From positions 1 through 48,495 of the forward strand of contig NZ_JAFCJM010000051.1 of NCBI RefSeq assembly GCF_018130955.1: a stretch of 48,495 nucleotides of DNA, written 5' to 3'. Every line of letters starts with the position of its first letter. Within the stretch, counting starts at the first letter, position 1. Origin of the DNA: Bradyrhizobium liaoningense. Its GTDB lineage: Bacteria > Pseudomonadota > Alphaproteobacteria > Rhizobiales > Xanthobacteraceae. The notes beneath the pieces were generated by a model that was given only the letters and a program-made list of their open reading frames with translations, did no database searches and had not been told where the DNA came from. Made by a program: the position numbers and the translations under genes. Below, piece after piece: positions 23,988 through 32,365 of the stretch.

Positions 23988-24362
23988 TTAGCCGTAGTAG
24001 CGCCAGCGCGGCGGCGGACGGCGCGCGGGGCGCGACATCAACAATGCAAGCGCAAAGCCGATGCCGCCTGCGATCAGCAGCGCGCCGAGCGGATTGTCAT
24101 GCACCTTCTTCGCGAGCGCCTGCGAGCCGTCGCGCAGCGTCTCGCCGCCGCTCTCATAGGCGTCCTTCGCGTAAGCGGCCGCGGTCTCGCCGGCTTCGCG
24201 GGCGGCGTCCTTCGCCTGGCCGTACAGATCTTGCACGGAGCCGGCGGCCTCGCGTGCGCGGCCGGAGGCCTGCGTCCTTGCATCGCCTGCGACATCGCCC
24301 ACGGCACCTTCGACGCGTCCGGCAAACTCCTTGGCTGATCCGACGATCCGATCCTTGTCCAT
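23988..24362 (-). CDS. CsbD-like stress protein with C-terminal membrane anchor
   Basis: 124-residue protein. The N-terminus MDKDRIVGSAKEFAGRVEGA resembles the CsbD stress-response family. The middle is a long amphipathic Ala/Glu/Lys helix (AREAAGSVQDLYGQAKDAAR, AAAYAKDAYESGGETLRDGS). The C-terminal KKVHDNPLGALLIAGGIGFA with LALLMSRP resembles the DUF883/ElaB-YqjD membrane anchor. So it appears to be a CsbD start fused to an ElaB-type tail, probably an inner-membrane-tethered general-stress protein. ATG 24362 follows GAGGGAGAAAACC. It is likely induced under stationary or osmotic stress by family analogy, though no sigma-factor site was identified. Confidence 0.75.
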   Translation of the reverse strand: MDKDRIVGSAKEFAGRVEGAVGDVAGDARTQASGRAREAAGSVQDLYGQAKDAAREAGETAAAYAKDAYESGGETLRDGSQALAKKVHDNPLGALLIAGGIGFALALLMSRPARRPPPRWRYYG

Positions 24363-24439
24363 GATGGTTTTCTCCCTCGGGGTCAGCCGAGGTAACCGAT
24401 CAGGCACGGCGCGGTTCCAAGCGCGATATTTGAGATGTA

Positions 24440-24517
24440 CCCCGGATGGAGCGCAGCGAAATCCGGAAGGCAAGCAGGACGCCTCGGCCCCGGATTACGC
24501 TTCGCTCCATCCGGGGC
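24440..24517. repeat. Intergenic inverted repeat (CCCCGGAT type)
   Basis: Left arm CCCCGGATGGAGCGCAGCGA (from 24440) and right arm TCGCTCCATCCGGGG (to 24516) are complementary, with ATCCGG and CCGGAT at the inner ends. It ends exactly at the stop codon region of the dehydrogenase gene read on the minus strand, so it forms the 3' end of that transcript and could act as a terminator or stabiliser. Confidence 0.7.
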
Positions 24518-25251
24518 TACAAGATAAGCCCGCCATCGACCACGAGGGTCTGGCCGATGATGTAGGACGACAAGGGCGACGCCAGGAACAAGGCCGCGCC
24601 CGCCATGTCGGCGGGCGTGCCCAATCGCCGCAGCGGAATGCGCGACAGCGCGCCTTCGAGCCGCTTGGGATTTGCGGTCGTCACCTTCGTCATCTTGGTA
24701 TCGACGAGACCCGGCGCGATACCGTTGACGCGAATGTTGTCCTCCGCCCAGGCCTCGCCGAGCGTCCGCGTCAGACCGACCGCGCCGGTCTTCGACGCGT
24801 TGTAAGCCGGGTTGCCCATGGTGGAGTGATAGGCTGCGGTCGACGAGACGATAATCAACGAGCCGCTGGAATCCCGCAACATGGAATGAAAGCGCGTGGC
24901 GCACGCCATCAGGCTCATCAGATTGACCTCGACGACCTTGCGAAATCCCGCCATCTCGAATTCACCGCGGCGATAGATCACGGCACCCTGCGCGAGCACC
25001 AGCACATCCAATCGGTCGAAGGACGGCTTGAACGTTTCGATCGCGCTGGCATTGCTGACATCGAGCTGCGCGTAAGCGAGGCCTGTAAGGTCGGAGCCGT
25101 CCTCCGGCGAATAATCCTTTGCATTGGCGCGCGTGCCGCAAACCGCCACCTGCGCTCCCTTGGCGCGAAAGGCTTGCGCGATGCCGTTGCCGATGCCGCT
25201 GGAACCGCCGACGACCAGCACCTGCTTGCCGCTGAAATCGAGCTCGTTCAT
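24517..25251 (-). CDS. Short-chain dehydrogenase/reductase (first of divergent pair)
   Basis: 244-residue classical SDR, NAD(P)-dependent. The cofactor motif GGSSGIGNGIA is at about residues 15-25, LDVLVLAQGA replaces the usual NNAG strand (about 81-90), and VSSTAAY plus AYNASKTG (Tyr/Lys pair, about 139-152) form the catalytic site. The C-terminus is VVDGGLIL. The AQG in place of NNAG is a modest variation. Substrate unknown. It is divergent from a second SDR at 25354 across 102 bases, and a TfdA-like dioxygenase follows that one, suggesting a shared catabolic task. Confidence 0.88.
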   Translation of the reverse strand: MNELDFSGKQVLVVGGSSGIGNGIAQAFRAKGAQVAVCGTRANAKDYSPEDGSDLTGLAYAQLDVSNASAIETFKPSFDRLDVLVLAQGAVIYRRGEFEMAGFRKVVEVNLMSLMACATRFHSMLRDSSGSLIIVSSTAAYHSTMGNPAYNASKTGAVGLTRTLGEAWAEDNIRVNGIAPGLVDTKMTKVTTANPKRLEGALSRIPLRRLGTPADMAGAALFLASPLSSYIIGQTLVVDGGLIL

Positions 25252-25353
25252 CGCGTGATCCTCCGCTTCTTATTGGTTTGTTTGACCTGTGTGCGGATCG
25301 GTGCCAGCCTTGTCAATCGCATAACAAGAAACGACGAAGCCCGGGGAAACAGC

Positions 25354-26133
25354 ATGTCCGAGTTCAGGGAGCTCAGCCGGTCCGTGAAGGGACTGACCGT
25401 TCTCGTCACCGGCGCGGCCAGCGGCATGGGACGCGCCACCGCGCGCGTCTTCGCCGCAGAGGGCGCCAATGTCGCGGTCACCGATTACGACGCCGCCGGT
25501 GCGGAAGCCGTCGCGAAAGAGATCGCGGATAGCGGCGGTTCGGCAAAAGCCTGGAAGCTCGACGTCTCCGACGCGCGCGAAATCACGCGCGTGGTCGATG
25601 CGGTCGCCGCGCAATTCGGCGGGCTCGACGCTGTCGTCAACAATGCCGGCATCTCCGTGCGCGTGCCGATCGATGATCCAGGCTATGAGGACGCCTGGGC
25701 AAAGGGCATCGCCGTGATGCTGACGGCGCATCCGCGCATCATCCGGGCGGCGCTGCCTTACCTGCGCAAGTCGAAGAGCCCGCGCATCGTCAACATCGCC
25801 TCCACCGAAGCGCTCGGCGCCACCGCAACGCACAGCGCCTATTCGGCCGCCAAGGGCGGCGTCGCCAGCCTGACGCGCTCGCTGGCGGTCGAACTCGGCC
25901 GCGAAGGTATTACGGTGAACTGCATCTGTCCGGGCCCGATCCGCACCGCCATCACCGATCGCATCCCGGAGGAGCACAAGACGATCTATGCCAAGCGCCG
26001 CACCGCGCTCGGCCGCTACGGCGATCCCGAGGAGGTCGCGCACATGACGCTCAGCCTGTGCCTGCCGGCGGCCTCCTTCCTGACCGGCGCGGTGATCCCG
26101 GTCGATGGCGGCCTGATGGCGCGCAACGCGTAA
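25354..26133 (+). CDS. Short-chain dehydrogenase/reductase (second of divergent pair)
   Basis: 259-residue classical SDR. It shows TGAASGMGRATARVFA (cofactor loop, about 20-35), Asp in DYDAAGAEAV suggesting NAD preference, VVNNAGISVRVPIDD (about 92-106), a catalytic Ser in NIASTEALG, and Tyr/Lys in AYSAAKGG (about 163-170). CPGPIRTAITDRIPEEHK follows the active site and VDGGLMARNA ends it. ATG 25354 follows GGGGAAACAGC. It is 96 bases upstream of the TfdA-like dioxygenase on the same strand and could oxidise the alcohol released by that enzyme (inference). Confidence 0.9.
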   Translation: MSEFRELSRSVKGLTVLVTGAASGMGRATARVFAAEGANVAVTDYDAAGAEAVAKEIADSGGSAKAWKLDVSDAREITRVVDAVAAQFGGLDAVVNNAGISVRVPIDDPGYEDAWAKGIAVMLTAHPRIIRAALPYLRKSKSPRIVNIASTEALGATATHSAYSAAKGGVASLTRSLAVELGREGITVNCICPGPIRTAITDRIPEEHKTIYAKRRTALGRYGDPEEVAHMTLSLCLPAASFLTGAVIPVDGGLMARNA

Positions 26134-26229
26134 GAGGTATGCCGCCGGAGCGTTGACATCGCAGGGCGCGAGAGTAGCTTTTTCCGTGACAGAGCGGGGA
26201 AACCGCTCGCGCCCGCGGGAGAAAACGCC

Positions 26230-27117
26230 ATGACGATCGCCATCCGGCAGCTTCATAAGCATTTTGTCGGCGAGGTCTCCGGCCTCGATCTGCGTCAGCC
26301 GCTGACCAACGAGCAGGCGCGCGAGGTCGAGGCAGCCATGGACAAATATGCGGTGCTGGTGTTCCACGATCAGGACATCACCGACGAGCAGCAGATGGCT
26401 TTTGCGCTCAACTTCGGCCAGCGGGAAGACGCGCGCGGCGGCAACATCACCAAGGAGAAGGACCACCGGCTCACCTCGGGGCTAAACGACGTCTCCAACC
26501 TTGGCAAGGACGGCAAGCCGCTCGCCAGGGACAGCCGCGCCAATCTGTTCAATCTCGGCAATTGCCTCTGGCATTCCGACAGCTCGTTCCGGCCGATCCC
26601 GGCAAAATTTTCGCTGCTGTCGGCGCGCTTGGTCAATCCGAAAGGCGGCAACACAGAATTCGCCGACATGCGCGCGGCCCATGATGCGCTCGATGACGAG
26701 ACCAAGGCCGAGATCGAGGACCTGATCTGCGAGCACTCGCTGATGTATTCGCGCGGCTCGCTCGGCTTCACCGAATATACCGACGAAGAGAAGCTGATGT
26801 TCAAGCCGGTGCTGCAACGGCTGGTGCGCACCCATCCCGTGCATCGCCGCAAATCGCTGTATCTGTCCTCGCACGCCGGCAAGGTGATCGGCATGAACGT
26901 GCCCGAGGGGCGGCTGTTGCTACGCGATCTGAACGAACACGCGACGCAGGCAGACTTCGTCTACGTCCATAAATGGAAGCTGCATGACCTCGTGATGTGG
27001 GACAACCGCCAGACCATGCATCGCGTCCGCCGCTACGACCAGTCGCAACCCCGCGACATGCGCCGCGCCACGGTCGCCGGCACCGAGCCGACAGTGCAGC
27101 AGCAGGCAGCGGAGTAG
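26230..27117 (+). CDS. TfdA-like Fe(II)/2-oxoglutarate dioxygenase
   Basis: 295-residue member of the TauD/TfdA family, which couples 2-oxoglutarate decarboxylation to substrate hydroxylation. The iron ligands are His115 and Asp117 (LWHSDSSF) and His264 (MWDNRQTMHRVRRYD). An Arg at 278-279 (DMRRATV) binds 2-oxoglutarate. The motif order, the spacing and stretches such as GGNTEFADMRAAHDAL and DLVMWDNR closely resemble the 2,4-D dioxygenase TfdA of Cupriavidus and the TfdA-alpha genes known from Bradyrhizobium (comparison from memory). It probably splits an ether, phenoxyacid or related substrate; the true one is unknown. CGGGAGAAAACGCC precedes the ATG. A flanking SDR shares its strand. Confidence 0.9.
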   Translation: MTIAIRQLHKHFVGEVSGLDLRQPLTNEQAREVEAAMDKYAVLVFHDQDITDEQQMAFALNFGQREDARGGNITKEKDHRLTSGLNDVSNLGKDGKPLARDSRANLFNLGNCLWHSDSSFRPIPAKFSLLSARLVNPKGGNTEFADMRAAHDALDDETKAEIEDLICEHSLMYSRGSLGFTEYTDEEKLMFKPVLQRLVRTHPVHRRKSLYLSSHAGKVIGMNVPEGRLLLRDLNEHATQADFVYVHKWKLHDLVMWDNRQTMHRVRRYDQSQPRDMRRATVAGTEPTVQQQAAE

Positions 27118-27130
27118 CTGCGTATTCCGC

Positions 27131-27326
27131 CGTCGTCCCGGACAAGCGAAGCTCCAGACAACGCGCAGCGTTGTCCGGAGCGGAGCGCAGATCCGGGACC
27201 CATAACCACAGGAAGTGGTTTGGCGAAGACTGGAAGTTTACCTTGGTACTCGCACCGCGCGCACTCGATAGACCTCGCGGTGGGTCCCGGCCCCCGTGCG
27301 CAATTGCGCACTAGGCCGGGACGACG
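27131..27326. repeat. Intergenic palindromic repeat (CGTCGTCCCGG type)
   Basis: Outer arms CGTCGTCCCGGA (27131) and GCCGGGACGACG (ends 27326), with an inner hairpin TCCAGACAACGC/GCGTTGTCCGGA near 27151-27178 and GATCCGGGACC/GGGTCCCGG further arms. It occupies almost the whole gap between the convergent TfdA-like and YqgE genes and ends 9 bases before the yqgE stop. Confidence 0.75.
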
Positions 27327-27334
27327 ATGCTGAG

Positions 27335-27979
27335 CTACGCGTGCCCTGCCTCGTTCGACAACATGCCGGGATCGATGCCGATCTTGCGCAGCGCGCGGGC
27401 GTACTTCTCCTCGACATCGTCGCCGAAAATCAGATCGGCGTCCGCGTCGCAATGCAACCAGCCATTGCTCTGGATCTCGGTCTCGAGCTGCCCCGGCGCC
27501 CAGCCGGCGTAGCCGAGCGCGAGGATGGCGTGCTTCGGGCCGGAGCCGTTGGCGATGGCTTTCAGGATGTCCACGGTCGCCGTGAGACAGACGCCGTCGT
27601 CGATCCGAAGCGTCGCATTTTCGATGAAGAAGTCGCTGGAATGCAGCACGAAGCCGCGGCCGGTATCGACCGGGCCGCCGCGCAGCACCTTCATGCTTTC
27701 GGCGTTTTCCGGCAGCTTGATCTGCGCGCCCTTCTTGATGATGCCGAGTTGCATCAGCAGTTCGGGAAAATCGATGCTGCCGGCCGGATGATTGACGATG
27801 ATCCCCATCGCGCCCTCGGCGGAATGGGCGCAGAGGTAGATCACCGAGCGTTCGAAACGGGAATCGCCCATGACGGGCATTGCGATCAGCAGCCTGCCGT
27901 CGAGATAGCCGGCCGAATTAGGGACCGCTGGGCCGGCCGTTGCGGTGCTGTCGCCAGTCCTTTTACCTTCAGGAGCCAT
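27335..27979 (-). CDS. yqgE: YqgE/AlgH family protein
   Basis: 214-residue member of the DUF179 (YqgE/AlgH) family, found throughout proteobacteria; its biochemical function is unsettled. Family landmarks are LDGRLLIAMPVMGDSRFERS (about 26-45), VIYLCAHSAEGAMGIIVNHP (about 46-65), LRGGPVDTGRGFVLHS (about 99-114) and GYAGWAPGQLETEI with NGWL (about 156-175). Full length with a 24-residue polar N-terminal extension. The start codon is ATG 27979, 141 bases from the divergent DsbD-like gene. No operon partner. Confidence 0.92.
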   Translation of the reverse strand: MAPEGKRTGDSTATAGPAVPNSAGYLDGRLLIAMPVMGDSRFERSVIYLCAHSAEGAMGIIVNHPAGSIDFPELLMQLGIIKKGAQIKLPENAESMKVLRGGPVDTGRGFVLHSSDFFIENATLRIDDGVCLTATVDILKAIANGSGPKHAILALGYAGWAPGQLETEIQSNGWLHCDADADLIFGDDVEEKYARALRKIGIDPGMLSNEAGHA

Positions 27980-28120
27980 GGTGAAGCACTCCGGTTTGAA
28001 TTCCTATCCTGATGTCGGGCTGGGCGGCTGTCAAATCAAGGCTTGCCCGCACGGATTTCCGAGGCATCCTTCACAAGCAATTCAATGGTTTGCGCCGGGG
28101 CGACCCTGTAAAGACGTGCC

Positions 28121-28960
28121 ATGTTCAGCATAGTTCCCCAGCGCGCCGCGATCGCCGTCGCCGCAACCCTGCTCGTGTCGGCGCAATCGACCATCGCCCG
28201 TGCCGACGATTCCTCGCCCTGGCAGCGCGACAGCCATTCCGCCGTCCGCCTGCTGGCGGGATCGCGGAGCGGCGCGGTCCTGCTCGGCGGGATCGCGTTC
28301 CAGCTCCAGCGCGGCTGGAAGACCTATTGGCGCATGCCGGGCGATTCCGGCGTTCCGCCGCGGTTCGACTTCTCGAAGTCCGACAATGTCGAGGCGGTGA
28401 CCGTGCTCTGGCCGGCGCCGCTGAAATTCGACGACGGCGCCGGCGGTCATTCGATCGGCTACCACGACCAGATCGTCCTGCCCTTGCGCATCGTCGCCAA
28501 GACCGCCGACAAGCCGGTGACCCTGCGCGCCGAGATCAACTATGCGGTGTGCGAGAAACTCTGCATCCCCGTCGAGGCCAAGGCCGAACTCGGTTTCAGC
28601 AGTGTGGCCTCGACCGAAGACGCAGCGCTGTTCGCTGCGCTCGATACCGTGCCCAAGCCCGCCAATATCGGCGACCCCAATCCGCTGACGATCCGCGACG
28701 TCAAGCGCGAGGGCGCCGCCAAGGTCGTGGTTGACGTGGTCACGCCAGATGCGCGCGACGTCAATCTGTTCGTGGAGGGCCCGACGCCCGACTGGGCGCT
28801 GCCGATCCCGACACCGCTCGAGCGCAGCGCGGCAGGCGTCAAGCGCTTCACCTTCGACCTCGACGGACTGCCGCCCGGCGCCAAGCCGGATGGCGCGGCG
28901 TTGAAGTTCACGCTGGTCGGGCCCGAGAAGTCGTACGAGTTCAATATCAATCTGGATTGA
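28121..28960 (+). CDS. Periplasmic DsbD N-terminal-domain-like protein
   Basis: 279-residue exported protein with a signal peptide (RAAIAVAATLLVSAQSTIARA). The domain matches the disulfide-interchange sensor domain at the N-terminus of DsbD/ScsB: FQLQRGWKTYWRMPGDSGVP, PPRFDFSKS, HDQIVLPLRIV, then the redox pair in INYAVCEKLCIPVEAKAEL (Cys about 148 and 152). A second beta domain (about 195-279) follows. The membrane and thioredoxin domains of full DsbD are absent, so it must receive electrons from another protein or act as a binding protein. It is monocistronic and divergent from yqgE. A repeat element follows the stop. Confidence 0.82.
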   Translation: MFSIVPQRAAIAVAATLLVSAQSTIARADDSSPWQRDSHSAVRLLAGSRSGAVLLGGIAFQLQRGWKTYWRMPGDSGVPPRFDFSKSDNVEAVTVLWPAPLKFDDGAGGHSIGYHDQIVLPLRIVAKTADKPVTLRAEINYAVCEKLCIPVEAKAELGFSSVASTEDAALFAALDTVPKPANIGDPNPLTIRDVKREGAAKVVVDVVTPDARDVNLFVEGPTPDWALPIPTPLERSAAGVKRFTFDLDGLPPGAKPDGAALKFTLVGPEKSYEFNINLD

Positions 28961-28970
28961 CGCTCCGCGT

Positions 28971-29057
28971 ATTCCGGGGCGCGCGTTAGCGCGAACCCGG
29001 AATCTCGCGCCATAACCTCTGGATTCCGGGTTCGATGCTTACGCATCGCCCCGGAAT
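28971..29057. repeat. Intergenic inverted repeat (ATTCCGGGGC type)
   Basis: Outer arms ATTCCGGGGC (28971-28980) and GCCCCGGAAT (29048-29057), with a nested pair AACCCGGAAT and ATTCCGGGTT inside. It begins 10 bases after the DsbD-like stop and ends 23 bases before the first possible start of the flippase gene. Confidence 0.75.
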
Positions 29058-29146
29058 GACGAGGCACCGTTTCTTAACGAATGGTTGCTAGGCCAGACCC
29101 TGCCGCATCGTGCGGGACGTTAAGGGGTAGCTTCGACGTGGCCGTG

Positions 29147-30517
29147 ATGGACGCACAAGGCGCAACGACGGAGCCTGTCGGCCTGATCGCGCGACTGCGC
29201 GCGAAACTGGCTGGTGGTGGTGGCGGCGGCACGAGCGAGGCCTCGCTGACCCGGCGGCTCGCCGGCACCATCTTCATCATCCGCGTGATCAGCGCGGGGA
29301 TGGCCTATCTCTCCCAGATCCTGCTCGCGCGCTGGATGGGCACCTCGGACTATGGCGTCTACGTCTATGTCTGGACTTGGGTGCTGCTGCTCGGCAGCAT
29401 GATGGATTTTGGCATCTCGGCCTCCGCGCAAAAGATCATTCCGGAGTACCGCACCAGCGGCGAGCATGCGCTCTTGCGCGGCTTTCTCTCGGGCAGCCGC
29501 TGGCTGACCTTCATCGTATCCGCGCTGGTCTCGCTTGTATTGGCCGGCATCGTCAAGCTGCTGTCGCCGTGGATCGATCCCGCAGCGCAACTGCCGCTCT
29601 ATATCGGTTGCATGACGCTGCCGGCTTTTGTCGTCGCCAACACCCAGGACGGCATCGCGCGCTCGCATGACTGGATGCAGCTCGGCCTGATGCCGCAGTT
29701 CATCATCCGCCAGGCGCTGATCATCGGCATCACGGCTGCCGCCTTCGTGCTCGGCTTCCATCTCGGCGCCACCGCCGCAATGGTCGCAAGCGCAGGCGCG
29801 GTGTGGATCGCGATGGCCGGACAAATGGTGGTGCTGAACCACAAGCTGTCAGGCCATGTCGAGGCCGGCCCCAAGGCTTACGACATCCGTGGCTGGCTGG
29901 CCGTCTCGCTGCCGATCCTGCTGGTCGAGAGCTTCTACCTGCTGCTGTCCTACACCGACGTGCTGGTGCTGCAGCAGTTCCGCCCGTCGGACGAGGTCGG
30001 CGTCTACTTCGCTGTCGTCAAGACGCTGGCTCTGGTCTCGTTCATTCACTACGCGATGTCGGCGACGACGGCGCACCGCTTCTCCGAATACAACGCGCTC
30101 GGCGACAAGGCACGGCTGTCGGCCTACGTGGCGCACGCCATCAACTGGACATTCTGGCCGTCGCTGGCCGCGACGATCGCGCTGCTCGCCGTCGGCAAGC
30201 CGCTGCTCTGGCTGTTCGGGCCGCAATTCGTCATTGGCTACGACATCATGTTCGTGGCCGCGATCGGCCTCGTGGTGCGGGCCGCGATCGGCCCGGTCGA
30301 GCGCCTCCTCAACATGCTCGGCCACCAGAAGGTCTGCGCGCTGGCCTACGCGCTGGCGTTCGTCATGAACGTCATCCTGTGCATCGCGCTGGTGCCGCGC
30401 TTCGGCGGTCACGGCGCCGCCGCCGCAACCTCCATCTCGCTCACCTTCGAGACCGTGCTGCTGTTCTGGATCGTACGGCAGCGGCTCGGCCTGCACGTGC
30501 TGGCGTTCGGGCGGTAG
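29147..30517 (+). CDS. Polysaccharide/lipid-linked oligosaccharide flippase (Wzx/MATE-like)
   Basis: About 456 residues, with roughly 12-14 membrane helices, e.g. TIFIIRVISAGMAYLSQILL, YVYVWTWVLLLGSMMDFG, ALIIGITAAAFVLGF, SLAATIALLAVGKPLLWLFG and a last pair near the C-terminus. ARWMGTSDYGVYVYVWTW resembles the LG..YG..... start of polysaccharide biosynthesis export proteins. It should flip a lipid-linked sugar unit across the inner membrane for surface polysaccharide. ATG 29147 (MDAQGATTEP) was preferred; ATG 29081 would add 22 residues of unlikely N-terminus. A Gly-run (AGGGGGG) precedes helix 1. No glycosyltransferases are adjacent, so the pathway is not known. Confidence 0.82.
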   Translation: MDAQGATTEPVGLIARLRAKLAGGGGGGTSEASLTRRLAGTIFIIRVISAGMAYLSQILLARWMGTSDYGVYVYVWTWVLLLGSMMDFGISASAQKIIPEYRTSGEHALLRGFLSGSRWLTFIVSALVSLVLAGIVKLLSPWIDPAAQLPLYIGCMTLPAFVVANTQDGIARSHDWMQLGLMPQFIIRQALIIGITAAAFVLGFHLGATAAMVASAGAVWIAMAGQMVVLNHKLSGHVEAGPKAYDIRGWLAVSLPILLVESFYLLLSYTDVLVLQQFRPSDEVGVYFAVVKTLALVSFIHYAMSATTAHRFSEYNALGDKARLSAYVAHAINWTFWPSLAATIALLAVGKPLLWLFGPQFVIGYDIMFVAAIGLVVRAAIGPVERLLNMLGHQKVCALAYALAFVMNVILCIALVPRFGGHGAAAATSISLTFETVLLFWIVRQRLGLHVLAFGR

Positions 30518-30708
30518 GCTGGTCCGGGCCATCAGCGCCCTGCAAAACGCCCGTTTCGCCAAATTGCATCCAGAAGGTCAATTCGGCTACCGAATCTGAC
30601 GCGGAAGCACTATTTTTCTTTTTTGGATCCAGTCGGTTGCGGTCGGGAGCAAGTTTATTCTACGTCGTATTGCCTGACCCACGAGATGGACCTAAATTCC
30701 TCCCAGAC

Positions 30709-31533
30709 ATGATTGATCCGCTTTACGTCGCATCGGGCTTCGGCGTCGGCCTGCTCGTCGGAATGACCGGTGTCGGCGGCGGGTCGCTGATGACGCCGCT
30801 GCTGATCCTGTTGTTCGGCGTGCACCCGTCGACGGCCGTCGGGACCGACCTGCTGTACGCCGCCGCCACCAAGGCAGGCGGCAGCGTCGTCCATGGCTGG
30901 TCGCGCAGCGTGCATTGGCCGGCCGTGCTGCGGCTCGCCTGCGGCAGCCTCCCGGCGAGCGCGCTGACGCTGCTCGTGCTCTGGAAGCTCGACCTCAAGA
31001 GCGATACCGAGCGCAGCCTGGTCAATCTGGTGCTGTGCTTTGCACTGATCCTCACTGCGACGTCGCTGATCTTTCGCAACTCCATCATGGAGCGCTACCG
31101 CCGGCGCCTGGAAGGCGTCGACGATCGCACCACGGCGATTGCCACCGTAATCACCGGAGCGGTGCTTGGCGTGCTGGTCTCGATTTCGTCGGTCGGCGCC
31201 GGTGCAGTCGGCGTGACCGTGCTGCTCCTGCTCTACCCTCGCCTGCCGATGGCGACCATCGTCGGCTCCGACATCGCGCATGCCGTGCCGCTGACGCTGG
31301 TGGCCGGGACCGGACACTGGGCGCTCGGCGACGTTGACTGGTCGCTGATGGGCGTGCTGCTGATGGGCTCGCTGCCCGGCATCGTCATCGGCAGCTTCAG
31401 CGCAACGCGCGTGCCGGAGACGGTGCTGCGGCTGACGCTTGCCAGCGTCCTCTTCGTGGTCGCCGGCAAGATTGCCTTTGCAGAGCTCAACCTGTCGTCA
31501 GCCATCGTGACGGCGCTGGCCTGGACGCATTGA
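30709..31533 (+). CDS. TauE/SafE family membrane transporter
   Basis: 274-residue inner-membrane protein of the sulfite-exporter TauE/SafE family, with about eight helices. The family start GFGVGLLVGMTGVGGGSLMT (about 10-29) is clear, followed by HPSTAVGTDLLYAAATKAGG, and the internal second repeat GVLVSISSVGAGAVGVTVLL and GSDIAHAVPLTLVAGTGHW. Members export sulfite, sulfoacetate or organic anions, or take up sulfur compounds. Although sulfate genes lie 3.5 kb further on, four unrelated genes intervene, so a link to them is only possible, not shown. Its 3' end is convergent with bdhA, 45 bases away. Confidence 0.87.
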   Translation: MIDPLYVASGFGVGLLVGMTGVGGGSLMTPLLILLFGVHPSTAVGTDLLYAAATKAGGSVVHGWSRSVHWPAVLRLACGSLPASALTLLVLWKLDLKSDTERSLVNLVLCFALILTATSLIFRNSIMERYRRRLEGVDDRTTAIATVITGAVLGVLVSISSVGAGAVGVTVLLLLYPRLPMATIVGSDIAHAVPLTLVAGTGHWALGDVDWSLMGVLLMGSLPGIVIGSFSATRVPETVLRLTLASVLFVVAGKIAFAELNLSSAIVTALAWTH

Positions 31534-31578
31534 GGCGGGAACGGCGGACGTCCGCCATCCCCGACAGAGTTTTCCGGC

Positions 31579-32364
31579 CTACGCCGTCCAGCCGCCGTCG
31601 ATCGAGAGGTTGGCGCCCGTGATCTGGGCGGCGGCGTCGCCGCACAGGAACAGCGCGAGGGCTGCAACCTGCTCCGAGGTGACGAATTCCTTGGTCGGCT
31701 GCGCGTCGAGCAGCACGTCGTTGATGACCTGCTCGCGGGTGAGGTTGCGCGCCTTCATGGTGTCGGGGATCTGCTTCTCCACCAGCGGCGTCCAGACATA
31801 GCCGGGGCTGATGCAGTTGCAGGTGATCTTGTGGGTCGCGACCTCCAGCGCCACGGTCTTGGTTAGGCCGGCAATGCCGTGCTTGGCCGACACATAGGCC
31901 GACTTGAAGGGCGAGGCGACCAGCGAATGCGCCGAGGCCGTGTTGATGATGCGGCCCCAGCCCTTTTTCTTCATGCCGGGCACCGCGGCGCGGATGGCAT
32001 GGAACGCCGAGGACAGGTTGATCGCGATGATCTGGTCCCACTTCTCGATCGGGAATTCCTCGATCGGCGAGACGAACTGGATGCCGGCATTGTTGACGAG
32101 GATATCGACCGAGCCATAGGTCTTCTCGCCTTGCGCGATCATCCCGGCGATCTCCGCCGGCTTGCTCATGTCGGCGGGCGAATAAATCGCCTTCACCTTG
32201 AACTCGGATTCGATCGCCGCGCGTTCCTTTTCGATGTCGGCGGGCGCGCCGAAACCGTTGATGACGACGTTGGCGCCGGCGGCGGCGAAGGCGCGTGCAT
32301 AAGCGAGCCCGATACCGCTGGTCGAACCGGTCACAACGGCGTTCTTGCCTGACAGACTACCCAT
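31579..32364 (-). CDS. bdhA: D-3-hydroxybutyrate dehydrogenase
   Basis: 261-residue SDR that interconverts 3-hydroxybutyrate and acetoacetate with NAD, in poly-3-hydroxybutyrate turnover. Cofactor loop TGSTSGIGLAYARAFAAAG (about 12-30), NNAGIQFVSPIEEFP (about 89-103), catalytic TASAHS with AYVSAKHG (about 138-160), and the family-specific tail EFVTSEQVAALALFLCGDAA with GANLSIDGGWTA. ATG 32364 has AGGAG 8 bases before it; the upstream in-frame ATG at 32403 is inside the patatin gene. It begins 1 base after the patatin stop, so both are one operon. Confidence 0.95.
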   Translation of the reverse strand: MGSLSGKNAVVTGSTSGIGLAYARAFAAAGANVVINGFGAPADIEKERAAIESEFKVKAIYSPADMSKPAEIAGMIAQGEKTYGSVDILVNNAGIQFVSPIEEFPIEKWDQIIAINLSSAFHAIRAAVPGMKKKGWGRIINTASAHSLVASPFKSAYVSAKHGIAGLTKTVALEVATHKITCNCISPGYVWTPLVEKQIPDTMKARNLTREQVINDVLLDAQPTKEFVTSEQVAALALFLCGDAAAQITGANLSIDGGWTA

Positions 32365-32365
32365 T

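Noticed and set aside
30709..31533. TauE/SafE transporter as part of the sulfate locus
   Set aside because: Separated by about 2.7 kb and three genes on the opposite strand, and the family exports many anions.
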